Source: Cacconaster sp045642485 (GTDB taxonomy: Bacteria; Bacteroidota; Bacteroidia; Bacteroidales; UBA932). From it: 59,488 bases of DNA. Position numbers and translations under genes: made by a program. The stretch covers positions 1 through 59,488 of the forward strand of contig JAZUIV010000077.1 of the NCBI GenBank assembly GCA_045642485.1. The letters run 5' to 3'. Below the pieces are notes generated by a model. It was not told the origin of the DNA. It saw nothing but the letters and a program-made list of their open reading frames with translations, and did not search any database. Shown here piece after piece: positions 1 to 8,746 of this stretch (position 1 is the stretch's first letter; each line of letters starts with the position of its first letter).

Positions 1-1
1 T

Positions 2-1135
2 GCCGGTCCATATACCGTAACGCACCATAAATCGACCCTGCTCATTGCCGGTCTGTTCTCCTTTATGAATGCAGGTTCCGGTTCGAATCAGTCCAACCAT
101 ATGTACAAGCTGGGCCCCATCCATCAGGGCATACTTGAAAGGGGCGCCAGGACAACGTCCGACTCCTATATTCTCTGGCCGGCGAAAATAGGGGCATTCT
201 CGCTGGTTATGGGGCGTCACGTCAGCAACCTTGACACTACGGATCTGCCTTTTTCGTATCTGATTGAGCAACAGGGTATTTCGTACATAGTACCCGGCGT
301 CAACCTGAAATCCGTGGGGACGATACGTGATGCCAAGAAATGGCCTCAGCGTGACAAGAGAACCGACCCTGTGAAACTGGACCAGATAAATTTCAACCTG
401 CTGAGCCCGTTCACCATACAGAAAATGCTCGCCGGCATAGAGATTATGAACAGATTGAAGGAGGCATCGGGCCAGAGGGCTGACAATTACTACTATAAGA
501 AGGCCATTATCCGCAATGCCGCATTGTTCAAGGGTATAAGGTATTATGAATCGGCCATCACAAAGTTCCTTGGCAATTCTTTGATTTCGAGGATTGAAAA
601 CGCGGACGTGCATTCGGACGAAGCGTTGCGCGCGGCATTGACTCCTGACACTGCCGTGGGCGAGGGACAATGGGTGGATATAGCCGGACTGATTTCGCCT
701 GCATCTGAAATAGAAAAGCTGTGTGCGGACATTGAAAGCGGGAAGATAGAGGACATACGTGACCTGACCGGGCGTTTCGCCGGGATTCACTCCAATTACT
801 ACAGTTATGAATGGACCTGGGCTTATGATGGCATAAAGAGGTTCTTCGACATCGATCCGGCGCAGATGACGCGCAAGCAGGCGGCCGATATCATCAGGAA
901 GTGGAAACTTGCGGTAGTGGGGCTGGACAAGCTGATTTACGATGACGCCAGCAAGGAATTCGCCTTGAGTTCGATGACCGGTTTCGGAGTGGATGGCGAC
1001 AAGACGCGTCGTGACGAGGATTTTGCAGCGGTGCGTGGCGGCGCTTTCGAGGAGAATCCCTTTGTAGCCGAGGTCCAGAACCATATCGTCAGGAAAAGCA
1101 GCCTCGGCGACAGGATGTTGGAAAAATTATCTTAG
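2..1135 (+). CDS. DUF4954-like protein, 3' part (cut by window start)
   Basis: The frame is open from base 2 and has no stop before TAG at 1133-1135, so this is the C-terminal part of a longer protein; the first internal ATG is at 65 and is probably not the start. The visible part begins with a glycine-, asparagine- and histidine-rich stretch (around NAGSGSNQSNHMYKLG) of the kind found in left-handed beta-helix (hexapeptide) sugar-nucleotide enzymes, followed by an alpha-helical tail. I recognise it as resembling the Bacteroidota DUF4954 family, whose function is not established. A lipoprotein gene follows after only 4 bases, so the two are probably co-transcribed. The family name rests on memory of conserved strings, not on a search. 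Confidence 0.65.
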   Translation, partial: AGPYTVTHHKSTLLIAGLFSFMNAGSGSNQSNHMYKLGPIHQGILERGARTTSDSYILWPAKIGAFSLVMGRHVSNLDTTDLPFSYLIEQQGISYIVPGVNLKSVGTIRDAKKWPQRDKRTDPVKLDQINFNLLSPFTIQKMLAGIEIMNRLKEASGQRADNYYYKKAIIRNAALFKGIRYYESAITKFLGNSLISRIENADVHSDEALRAALTPDTAVGEGQWVDIAGLISPASEIEKLCADIESGKIEDIRDLTGRFAGIHSNYYSYEWTWAYDGIKRFFDIDPAQMTRKQAADIIRKWKLAVVGLDKLIYDDASKEFALSSMTGFGVDGDKTRRDEDFAAVRGGAFEENPFVAEVQNHIVRKSSLGDRMLEKLS

Positions 1136-1139
1136 AAAT

Positions 1140-2690
1140 ATGAAACGTAATATTTTTATCTTCTTCGCCATTGCGGCGCTGGCTCTGTCAGGATGTTCCA
1201 AGAATAACGATACCGAGAGCGGTCCTGAAGGCGGACAGCAGTTCGGCGAGAAAACGGAACTCGGCAAAAAGCTCAACAACCCGTATGCCCTTGAAAATAT
1301 GCAGGCGGTCAGCAAGGACCCTCTGGAGGCCAATTTCCTTTATGTGCGTTTTCTTCCGGAGAATGACAAAGATATTTTCCTGTTGCAGCAGAAGGGCCTG
1401 CACCTGTATGAGTATCCGCTTGATTACGAGTTGGACGTGATCGGCAGGTCCTACCACGACCCTTCCGTGCCGGAAGACAAGCCTACCTGGCAATATACCA
1501 TCGTGCCTGCGGATTTCGATTTTCCCGATGTGACGTATGAGGAATTGGAGAAATGCTATATACCGGAAAATGACAGGGCTCTGGAAGAAGCTGCGTTCCG
1601 CCACGCAGGTTATGAGGTGGCCGGGGCCGTAAAAAGCGGGGATGAGGATGCGCGCCTGAGTATCAACCTCAGAATCAGGAGCGATTTTCCCGGCAGTCCC
1701 GAGGAAGGTGAAGGTGTGAAAGGCGTAAAGGTATATTGGCGTTCGTTTGTCAAGGAAGTTGCCGGCTATACTGACGGGGACGGGAAATGCAGTATCGTCA
1801 ATGATTTCATCTCTTATCCGGAGTTGTCCGTCACGTTTGACAATGTGAACGGTTTCTCCATCTGGGAGAACCTGTACTTCATTGACGCAGTGTCTATGAA
1901 TCTTGGAATTCAGAAGACGGCGGACAAAAGCCTGAAATTGAGTTATGGCGATGATTGCTGGAGTCTGGGGGTAATCAATAATTCCGCCTATGACTATTAT
2001 GCATCCTGCCGGATGGATCGCGTCGAACTTCCTCCTGCCGATCTGAAAATATGGGCCTGGACTTTTGTCGGGAGCAGCAGCGCATCGATGATACGTCGGG
2101 TCAACGGATATGAGGGCGGTCAAATCACTTCATTGGCCAAGGCCTTGATAGATACTTTGTCCCAGAAAACGAAGTTGGATCTGGAAAAGGTGCTGCCGGA
2201 CCTGACAGTAGGCACCGTGTATTGCACCAGGCAGGGCTATGACGGTTCACGTTACAGAATTATGTATAAGGCTACCTGGCACGAGCTGACGCACGCCAGC
2301 CATTATTCACAGGCCGGAGATGACGTCTGGGCAAAATATATCGACTATATAGTGAAATATGGGGCCTACGGAACAGGTGTTGTCCGCTCGGAAGAAGACC
2401 GTGAGGGGATGAACATCTGCGACCTCGGCGAAAGCTGGGCATATTCGAACGAGCGCTATCTCCAGCTGCTGACATTCAATCAGAACAGGGATACTCTGGG
2501 TGATGAATGGTTCGCCTCCCACTATCTGTCGATCTTCAACATTCTTAATCAGGGAGTGTTGACCAGAAAACAGATGTACGATTGCCTCACGCCGGCTGTC
2601 AGATCTTATGCTGATTTCGCAAACGCGCTGATCAGTACATATGACAATAAAAAGGAAGAGCTTCAAAGGTTGCTCCAATTGCCGGAATAG
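1140..2690 (+). CDS. Lipoprotein with HELTH zinc-metallopeptidase motif
   Basis: 516 aa. Residues 1-19 form a signal peptide ending in the lipobox LSGC, so the protein should be lipidated at Cys19 and sit in the envelope. Most of the chain (about 40-340) is not recognised. At residues 381-385 there is HELTH, followed by ASHY, which fits the HExxH zinc-binding motif of gluzincin-type metallopeptidases; a Glu-rich helix with GESWAYSNERY about 45 residues later could supply the third ligand. The long N-terminal part contains a possible beta-sandwich (about 155-240). The gene starts 4 bases after the preceding stop and is probably translated from the same message. The substrate is unknown; peptidase activity is an inference from one motif. 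Confidence 0.7.
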   Translation: MKRNIFIFFAIAALALSGCSKNNDTESGPEGGQQFGEKTELGKKLNNPYALENMQAVSKDPLEANFLYVRFLPENDKDIFLLQQKGLHLYEYPLDYELDVIGRSYHDPSVPEDKPTWQYTIVPADFDFPDVTYEELEKCYIPENDRALEEAAFRHAGYEVAGAVKSGDEDARLSINLRIRSDFPGSPEEGEGVKGVKVYWRSFVKEVAGYTDGDGKCSIVNDFISYPELSVTFDNVNGFSIWENLYFIDAVSMNLGIQKTADKSLKLSYGDDCWSLGVINNSAYDYYASCRMDRVELPPADLKIWAWTFVGSSSASMIRRVNGYEGGQITSLAKALIDTLSQKTKLDLEKVLPDLTVGTVYCTRQGYDGSRYRIMYKATWHELTHASHYSQAGDDVWAKYIDYIVKYGAYGTGVVRSEEDREGMNICDLGESWAYSNERYLQLLTFNQNRDTLGDEWFASHYLSIFNILNQGVLTRKQMYDCLTPAVRSYADFANALISTYDNKKEELQRLLQLPE

Positions 2691-2783
2691 AAGCGTAACG
2701 GGGAGCGGCGGCTTCGTGGAAGTCCATAGTGACCTTGCGGAACGCCCTCCGCATCGACCGCTATCCCTCACGCGACTACAGCG

Positions 2784-3152
2784 TCATTTCCTGAGGCTCT
2801 TGGCTGAATCGGAAAGACAACGGGACTTCATTATTTCCCCGTAAGGTAATGCTGCCGGGCGTACAATTTCAAGCCGCAGTCCCAAGGCCTCAATTATTCT
2901 GAAAAAAGTTCCAGCGCCTGGTTCAATCTGACCCTTCTCGATTCTTGAAATATAAGATTTACTGGCGCCAATCCTTTCTGCCAGGTCGCTTTGTGTTAAT
3001 TTCTCTTGTTTTCTTGCCTCCAGAATCAATTGTCCCACACAAAAATTGTATGCCTCCCTGCGGAACTCATTTCTGGATTCGGTGCCAACTGCTCCGAATC
3101 TCTTATCCATTATGGCATCAATATCCTGAATATTATTTCGATTTGTCATCAT
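2784..3152 (-). CDS. XRE-family HTH antitoxin (HigA-like)
   Basis: 122 aa. Residues about 42-97 are a clear Cro/C1-type helix-turn-helix, with the typical run LTQSDLAERIGASKSYISRI. The N-terminal part is the short extension usual in HigA-type antitoxins whose toxin gene lies upstream. It overlaps the preceding toxin gene by 20 bases on the same strand, which implies translational coupling. The expected role is to bind and neutralise the toxin and to repress the shared promoter at 3470-3500. The protein ends in an unusual basic tail. The pairing is strong evidence for a toxin-antitoxin module; assignment to HigBA rather than another RelE-like class is by gene order and fold. Confidence 0.85.
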   Translation of the reverse strand: MMTNRNNIQDIDAIMDKRFGAVGTESRNEFRREAYNFCVGQLILEARKQEKLTQSDLAERIGASKSYISRIEKGQIEPGAGTFFRIIEALGLRLEIVRPAALPYGEIMKSRCLSDSAKSLRK

Positions 3153-3465
3153 AATACTCCCTCCTTAGTTTTTTCGCCAATTCAATTTCTTTGCGTGGTG
3201 TTTTTTGTGTTTTTTTATGAAAGCCGTTGAAAAGTAAAATGATTTGTCCTTCGTCAAAAATAAACAGCACCCTGAAAATATCTCCGGCATATTCCACCCT
3301 CAATTCATAAATACCATCCTCCAGATGTTTAACGAATTTTTCGCTTAGGCGTTCCTGCGACTTAAGCATATCAATTACATAGAAGACTTTTCTGGCTTGA
3401 GAATCATTCAATGAATTGATGAATTTCAAAAAATAGTCTTTATATGCTTTTACCCTTCGTTCCAT
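3133..3465 (-). CDS. RelE/HigB-type toxin (Gp49-like)
   Basis: 110 aa, normal size for the phage-derived Gp49-like/HigB family of ribosome-dependent mRNA interferases. The core reads ELRVEYAGDIFRVLFIFDEG followed by a hydrophobic strand and GFHKKTQKTPRKEIELAKK, the characteristic C-terminal basic stretch of this family (family knowledge). It lies directly upstream of, and overlaps, an XRE antitoxin gene. The ATG at 3463-3465 is only five bases from the -7 box of its promoter, so the message is predicted to be leaderless or nearly so. No frameshift or premature stop is seen, so the module looks intact. Confidence 0.85.
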   Translation of the reverse strand: MERRVKAYKDYFLKFINSLNDSQARKVFYVIDMLKSQERLSEKFVKHLEDGIYELRVEYAGDIFRVLFIFDEGQIILLFNGFHKKTQKTPRKEIELAKKLRREYYDDKSK

Positions 3466-3469
3466 ACTG

Positions 3470-3500
3470 CAAATATAAAAAAAGTTTAAATATATTGCAA
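3470..3500 (-). promoter_or_regulatory. Bacteroidota promoter of the toxin-antitoxin pair
   Basis: On the minus strand TTG (3498-3500), a 20-base spacer and TATATTTG (3470-3477) match the Bacteroidota -33/-7 consensus (TTTG, 19-21 bases, TAnnTTTG). The toxin ATG begins at 3465. Confidence 0.65.
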
Positions 3501-3541
3501 CTTTTATGGGACAATTTGATCTTCTGATGACCTTTTGAGGG

Positions 3542-3682
3542 CAACTTCTTACACTTCGCCGCCTTACGCATCAGCAGGCAGAGGAGAAGGCATTGACAGA
3601 ATACGAAAAGTTTCGTGTCATTCAGGATCGCGAGATAATGTCCGACTTCGACCGGGAACTGAAATCGTTGCTGGGGGGCTAA
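3542..3682 (+). pseudogene. Remnant of RhuM-like virulence/DNA-inversion gene 3' end
   Basis: An open frame of 46 codons with no start codon ends in TAA at 3680-3682. It encodes a run ending in KALTEYEKFRVIQDREIMSD and FDREL, which resembles the C-terminus of RhuM-family proteins that often travel with mobile DNA. The same frame has a stop (TGA) just upstream at about 3536, so the rest of the gene is gone. The identification is from memory of the family tail. It lies between a toxin-antitoxin pair and hairpins, suggesting a site of past insertion and decay. Confidence 0.5.
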
Positions 3683-3688
3683 TAGTAA

Positions 3689-3754
3689 GGTCTGGACTGT
3701 GCGTAGGAAGCCCAGACCTGCGCACGGGGTAGCTCATTTCGGGGCTCCCGTGCG
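3689..3754. other. Two adjacent strong hairpins, possible bidirectional terminator
   Basis: GGTCTGG (3689-3695) pairs with CCAGACC (3712-3718), and CGCACGGG (3721-3728) pairs with CCCGTGCG (3747-3754), with a further AGC/GCT pair inside the second stem. There is no long T tract on either strand. The pair sits just past the end of the beta-galactosidase gene at 3783 and could act as its transcript end or as a stabilising 3' structure. Apart from these and the RhuM remnant, nothing else is visible in 3466-3782. Confidence 0.45.
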
Positions 3755-3782
3755 TGGAATCGGCCATCTGGCGCACCGGAGA

Positions 3783-6407
3783 TTATTGTCTCACAGGGCA
3801 GGTGGCGACGATGTGACCGGCGGGGGCCCAGGATGTGTAGTCCCTGAGTGAGAATTCGAGTACGATATCTTGCCCGGCCGCTTGCTGTCCAAGATTTACG
3901 GTGGCAGTCTTGCCGGGTTCAAGGTCGAGAGGGGAGAGTTTCCCTTCACTGACCACATTGTCTCCGTCAACCGCTTTCCACTTGATGTCGAAGCAGTTGA
4001 GGTTCAGGAATGAGTAGCCGTTGGTAACGGTCACCTCCTCGGGAATGTCCGATGTAGCCACGGTGATGGACTGGTAACATTGCCTTATTTCCGGAAGATA
4101 TTTCAGTGGCTTGCGGTCTGCGCTGACCAGGCCGTCCTGGCCGGCGCCGAGACAGGTGGGCTGCTCTCCGAAATCTCCTGCAAGATAGATTTTACCGGAT
4201 GTATCTCCGTATTTGTAGAGACCGTGGTCGCACCACTCCCAGAAATAGCCTCCAATCATTCTCTCAGACTTGTAGATGTAGTCCCAGGTGGCGGTGATTC
4301 CCTGTTTGAAACTGTATTCGCACAGGATGTACGGCCTGTCGGAACCGTTGCGGTCCCTTGTCTCCATATTCTTGACGGAAGGGTACATATTGGAGTCCAT
4401 ATCGGCGTAGGAATCATCCCCTTCATAGTGGATGGGGCGGGACGGGTCAAGAGCCTTGATTGCATCCCTCTCCGCCTCGATGTTGCATCCTCCGCTGCTC
4501 TCGTTGCCGAGCGACCAGAATACCACGCAGGGGTGGTTCCTGTCCCTCTGTACCATACGTACGCCGCGATCGACATATGCGTCCCTGAATGACGGGATGT
4601 CGCTGATACCGTTGTTGCCGTGGCATTCGACATCAGCCTCGTCCATCACGTAGATTCCGTAATAGTCGTAAAGAGCGTATGTGGCGGCGCGCTGGGGATA
4701 GTGACTTGTACGCACGGCGTTGATGTTGTTCTGCTTCATCATCACTATGTCGTTGATGGTGACGGAATTGGGGATGGCTTTGCTGAACTGGGGATGGGTC
4801 TCGTGGCGGTTCACGCCCTTGAACCATACCTGCCTGCCGTTGATGAGCACCCTGCTGTCTTTTATTTCAACTTTCCTGAATCCGAAGCGGTTGGAGACAG
4901 CCTGCACGTCTTTGCCCGTCTCATCTTTTAGACTCAGAATCACGGTATAGAGGGATGGCGTTTCTGCAGACCATAGTTCGGGATTTTCGACCTTTGCGCT
5001 GAAATCAACAATGGAAGTCCTGTTCTTGACCGCTTTCACTTTACCGGCTTCGTTAGCGAACACCGTCTTTCCGTGGGGGTCAATCAATTCTATGAACAGA
5101 GAGTGTTCGGAGTTCTTGCCTCCTGTGTTCCTGACAGTTGTCTTTGCGGAGAATGTGGCGGAGGTGAAGTCATCGGAGAAATCAGATGACAGATTGAAAT
5201 CGGCTATGCTGGTTTTGGGAGCGGCATACATCCACACGTCCTTGTGGATTCCGGCCACCCTGTACATATCCTGATCCTCGATGAAACTGCCGTCGGACCA
5301 TCTTACAACCTCCACTGCGACAGTGTTCTCTCCGGGACGCACGACTTTGGTGACATCAAACTCCGAGTCGTTGTTCGGCCCCTGGCTGTAGCCCACGTAT
5401 TTTCCGTTTACCCACACGCTGAAAGCGCTATAGACTCCGTCGAAATGGAGGAATACTGATTTTTCAGCCCAGCCGGCGGGAAGAGTGAACGTGCGCCTGT
5501 ATGACCCAACAGGGTTGGGCTCGTTCTCGCTCGTATAGCCCGGGACGGGTATGATTCTGCTGGGCTTGCCGTTGAAGGGGTATATTACGTTGGAATAGAT
5601 GGGAGTGCCGTAGCCGTACTGCTCCCAACAGGAGGGGACGGGAATCTCAGCCCATCCGCTTACGTCATAGCTTTCCTTGTAGAACTTTTCGGGCCTCAGG
5701 GAAGGCTCCTTGACCCAGTTGAATTTCCATTTGCCGTTGAGACTCAGGTAATCTGAGGATTCCGGAGTTTCCCAGGGCTTTTGGAAATACTCCTTGTCGG
5801 CCTTGAGTGAGGCAACGTCGGGGTAGGGGATCATAGTCACGTGGCCGGGAAGTTTGTTCCTTCCTATGATTTTCTCGTTCTCCCAGTCATATTTTCCCCG
5901 TATGACTTCGGCGGGAATCTTTCCGCTGACCGCTATCAGGGTCCAGACAATCGGCTCTTCTCCGTCCCGGCCCAGCCTTGGCACTCCTCCCTCAACGTCT
6001 TCGGTTTCAAGAAGAATCGCGTGGCGGCTGGTCTTGTGGCGTATCCTGACCTGATTGTCACCGACAAATTCTATGTCCCAACGTTGGTTGTCGCAGTTGT
6101 TGTGAATCCAACTGGAGAGTGGGAATCCGTGCTCACCGGGGTCAAGTATGTCGAACGCCTGCCCGGTGTAGGGGCTCCAGATTGACCATCCGGTCTCGTC
6201 TCCGCGGATGCAGAAACGCTGTGAGAGGCTTTTCTTGTCTGTTTTCCTGAGAGTGAAAGTGGATTCGTCCTTGGTGGAATTGCCGTTGTCGATGGCAAAT
6301 CCTCCGGGAGAGACGAGCAGGTACATCTTGTCCTTGCTCAGTTCGTTCCCGGCATAAAGTGATGTGAACAATGTCAACAGAATGGCCAGTGCGGTCAGTT
6401 TTTTCAT
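3783..6407 (-). CDS. GH2 beta-galactosidase-like enzyme with N-terminal lectin-like domain
   Basis: 874 aa from the ATG at 6405-6407; an upstream in-frame ATG (6452) is rejected because a clean signal peptide (MKKLTALAILLTLFTSLYAG) starts here. Residues about 20-160 look like a ricin-type beta-trefoil domain (RFCIRG, NQRW). Then come the GH2 sugar-binding domain (SLNGKWKFNW, PSCWEQYG), the immunoglobulin-like domain and the TIM barrel. The acid/base is the Glu in SLGNESSGG and the nucleophile the Glu in ILCEYSF. The protein ends after the domain that follows the barrel, so the large C-terminal Bgal_small_N domain of LacZ-type enzymes is absent. It is predicted to be secreted and to hydrolyse terminal beta-linked galactose or a related sugar. 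It follows a GH29 fucosidase gene on the same strand, which suggests joint attack on fucosylated host or plant glycans. Confidence 0.88.
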   Translation of the reverse strand: MKKLTALAILLTLFTSLYAGNELSKDKMYLLVSPGGFAIDNGNSTKDESTFTLRKTDKKSLSQRFCIRGDETGWSIWSPYTGQAFDILDPGEHGFPLSSWIHNNCDNQRWDIEFVGDNQVRIRHKTSRHAILLETEDVEGGVPRLGRDGEEPIVWTLIAVSGKIPAEVIRGKYDWENEKIIGRNKLPGHVTMIPYPDVASLKADKEYFQKPWETPESSDYLSLNGKWKFNWVKEPSLRPEKFYKESYDVSGWAEIPVPSCWEQYGYGTPIYSNVIYPFNGKPSRIIPVPGYTSENEPNPVGSYRRTFTLPAGWAEKSVFLHFDGVYSAFSVWVNGKYVGYSQGPNNDSEFDVTKVVRPGENTVAVEVVRWSDGSFIEDQDMYRVAGIHKDVWMYAAPKTSIADFNLSSDFSDDFTSATFSAKTTVRNTGGKNSEHSLFIELIDPHGKTVFANEAGKVKAVKNRTSIVDFSAKVENPELWSAETPSLYTVILSLKDETGKDVQAVSNRFGFRKVEIKDSRVLINGRQVWFKGVNRHETHPQFSKAIPNSVTINDIVMMKQNNINAVRTSHYPQRAATYALYDYYGIYVMDEADVECHGNNGISDIPSFRDAYVDRGVRMVQRDRNHPCVVFWSLGNESSGGCNIEAERDAIKALDPSRPIHYEGDDSYADMDSNMYPSVKNMETRDRNGSDRPYILCEYSFKQGITATWDYIYKSERMIGGYFWEWCDHGLYKYGDTSGKIYLAGDFGEQPTCLGAGQDGLVSADRKPLKYLPEIRQCYQSITVATSDIPEEVTVTNGYSFLNLNCFDIKWKAVDGDNVVSEGKLSPLDLEPGKTATVNLGQQAAGQDIVLEFSLRDYTSWAPAGHIVATCPVRQ

Positions 6408-6469
6408 AGGTGTAGTTATTATTATCATTATCATATAAATATTGTCATCCAACTCTGCCTGCCTTATCC

Positions 6470-8578
6470 TCAGTAGAGAACTTCGATGTCGCTGTCCACG
6501 CTCTGGAAGCCGTCACCGTCACCGACCAGTTCAAGGACGTCGAGCCTGATATATCTGCCCTTGACGGGAGCTGAAATACCTATGTGCCGGACCGACGGAT
6601 CGTTGATGATGTTTCCGAATTCGAAATCCGCAACCTTGCTCCATCTCTTCCCGTCAAGGCTTACGCTCACTGTCCCTTTGCTGACATAGTCCCCGTGGAA
6701 GTTGTTCCTGTTGGGGATGAAGTTGAGTGCGGACATCTCAATGATCTTGCCGCAGTCTATGACGGTGTTGTAGGGATTGATGGTCATCTTCCAGGACGAA
6801 CGGTCATAGCCTATCGGCCTGGATACAATCTCGCCTGAAATCCCATTGACGATTGAAACGGCCTTGACGACTCCGTTCTCGAATTTGAAAGGTCCGGAAT
6901 ATACCGGTGATGAGGCGTCCGGTTCCGTGCCGTCGGTGGTGTAGTGTATCTCGCTGCTGACATTGCCGTTGGACAAAGTGCTCTTGGCGGTACGGAATAC
7001 ATTGTTCTCGGCAAGTATGCTTACCACTCCGTCGTGGCTGTGGCTGATTGAGAAAGTGACGGGATTTTCCTTATAATAGTGGGCGCTGCAGGTACTCAGA
7101 ATGGCCTGTGCCCGGCTGCTGAGGACGCGTATGCGGATGCGCTCGGTCGAGACGGATGCGAACCTGACGATGCGCTTGTAGCCTACGTTGCCTCCGCACG
7201 CCACTTCCTGCCACTGCCCGTCACATAAGGCATCGACGGCGAACTTCTCGATTCTCTCGCCTGTCTGTCCTATCGGTTCGGCAAGGACAATACGGTTGAT
7301 GGTCTGACACCCCTTGAGTTTCACCTCAAGGCTCTCCTCCACCACGGTCGGTCTCTTCAGCGTCGACTTGCAAAGGTTGACTCCGTATGTCTCCCGGATT
7401 CTGCGTCCGACCTCTTCAAGAGTCTTCACGTCACGTTCTCCCAGAACTCCCTCTCTTGTAGGAGGAATGTTCAACATAAATATGGAGTTGCCGCCGACGG
7501 TCCTTTCGTACATATCGAAAACGTTGTCGGCATTACGTACGCTCTGCTCGTCATCGTTGCGGTAGAACCAGCCGTGACGGATTGAAACGTCAGTTTCGGC
7601 GGGGAAGTATTTCAGCGTGTATGGAGCCTGCAGCCCGGCGAGGTATTCGCGGCTGCCCATATCTTCCGCATCTATGCCGGGGATGAGGCCTCCGTTTTCG
7701 TTGAAAGGCAGTACGTTCCACTCGTTTTCACGGGTGTCGCCCGCTTCGTTGCCGCACCAGCGGATGTCCTCTACATTGAACATTACCGCCTCGGGGGCAA
7801 GTGTGCGGATGAGTTCCGTCCACGCAGCCTGATTGTACTGCTGGCCTCCCTTGTGCTTGGGATGGGCTCCGTCGAACCACAATTCGCTGATCGGGCCGTA
7901 CTCCGTCATCAGCTCGAACAGTTGGCTCATGAAGTACTCGTTATAATCATCAACTTCATATTGGAAAGTCCTCTTGTCAGCGAACGGGCGCCCTTCCACC
8001 TGCTTTGGAATCGTGCGGAGAGTCGTCTGGCTGCCATTGCCGTAGAGGCCGTCATCCTCCATCTGACGAAGGTCTGCGGGGGAGAGGTAGACTCCGAGTT
8101 TCAGACCGTATTTCCTGCATGACTCGCTCAATGAGCGCAGAATGTCACCCTTTCCGTTCTCGAAACCGGTGGACATTATGCCGTGCTTCGTATATCTTGT
8201 CTGGTAAAGCACGAATCCGTCGTGATGCTTTACAGTCAGCACAACTTTTTTCATACCGGCATCCTTCATCACCCTGCACCACTGGTCGGTGTCGAGGTGC
8301 TTGAGGTCGAATACGGCGGGGTCTTCGGTACCGGAACCCCATTCGCGCCGCGTGAATGTGTTGGGGCCGAAATGGACAAATGCTATGAAGCCGTCATCCA
8401 TAGCGGCGAGCTGACGTGAGGAGGGACGGACCTGAGCGGCCTTTTCCACTATCTGCTCGGGTGTGTCACCCGGTTCGACGGTTACCGATATGCCTTCGTG
8501 ATGTTGGCGGTCAATGCATCCTGCCGCGAGGAGTGCAGTGGAGGCTATGGCCACTGTCAGAATGAGTCGTTTTCTCAT
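6470..8578 (-). CDS. GH29 alpha-L-fucosidase lipoprotein
   Basis: 702 aa. The signal peptide ends in the lipobox LAAGC (Cys21). The catalytic barrel follows, with FVHFGPNTFTRREWG, the VKHHDGF motif and ELWFDGAH, where Asp of WFDG is the usual GH29 nucleophile. After about residue 350 there are beta-sandwich domains: a discoidin-like domain, a chitobiase C-terminal-type repeat (HYTTDGTEPDASSPVYSGPF) and a last discoidin-like domain (YIRLDVLE). It removes alpha-linked fucose from glycans at the cell surface or in the periplasm. It is the first gene of a two-gene minus-strand unit with the GH2 enzyme 62 bases downstream. A -7 box TATATTTG lies at 8600-8607. Confidence 0.92.
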   Translation of the reverse strand: MRKRLILTVAIASTALLAAGCIDRQHHEGISVTVEPGDTPEQIVEKAAQVRPSSRQLAAMDDGFIAFVHFGPNTFTRREWGSGTEDPAVFDLKHLDTDQWCRVMKDAGMKKVVLTVKHHDGFVLYQTRYTKHGIMSTGFENGKGDILRSLSESCRKYGLKLGVYLSPADLRQMEDDGLYGNGSQTTLRTIPKQVEGRPFADKRTFQYEVDDYNEYFMSQLFELMTEYGPISELWFDGAHPKHKGGQQYNQAAWTELIRTLAPEAVMFNVEDIRWCGNEAGDTRENEWNVLPFNENGGLIPGIDAEDMGSREYLAGLQAPYTLKYFPAETDVSIRHGWFYRNDDEQSVRNADNVFDMYERTVGGNSIFMLNIPPTREGVLGERDVKTLEEVGRRIRETYGVNLCKSTLKRPTVVEESLEVKLKGCQTINRIVLAEPIGQTGERIEKFAVDALCDGQWQEVACGGNVGYKRIVRFASVSTERIRIRVLSSRAQAILSTCSAHYYKENPVTFSISHSHDGVVSILAENNVFRTAKSTLSNGNVSSEIHYTTDGTEPDASSPVYSGPFKFENGVVKAVSIVNGISGEIVSRPIGYDRSSWKMTINPYNTVIDCGKIIEMSALNFIPNRNNFHGDYVSKGTVSVSLDGKRWSKVADFEFGNIINDPSVRHIGISAPVKGRYIRLDVLELVGDGDGFQSVDSDIEVLY

Positions 8579-8599
8579 AGAAGTCGTTGTTTATTCTTA

Positions 8600-8607
8600 C
8601 AAATATA
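8600..8607 (-). promoter_or_regulatory. -7 box upstream of fucosidase gene
   Basis: TATATTTG on the minus strand matches TAnnTTTG and lies 21 bases before the fucosidase ATG. No good -33 TTTG was found at the usual distance. Confidence 0.5.
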
Positions 8608-8663
8608 ACTTTTTTAGGGTTTGCACGAGGAGGTCGGCGGGGAAAAATTACGAATCAAACTTT

Positions 8664-8697
8664 TTTGTCTTTAATTTCAAAAAAATCAATACATTTG
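8664..8697 (+). promoter_or_regulatory. Promoter of ppdK
   Basis: TTTG (8664-8667) and TACATTTG (8690-8697), separated by 22 bases, slightly longer than the 19-21 usual in Bacteroidota. The gene starts at 8747, leaving a leader of about 45 bases. Confidence 0.6.
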
Positions 8698-8746
8698 CAA
8701 TTTGTGAAAATTGAGAAACAATAATATCAACAAATAGAAGAAATTT

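Noticed and set aside
1188..2123. 311-codon open frame on the minus strand
   Set aside because: Antisense shadow of the lipoprotein gene at 1140-2690; its protein lacks any recognisable pattern.
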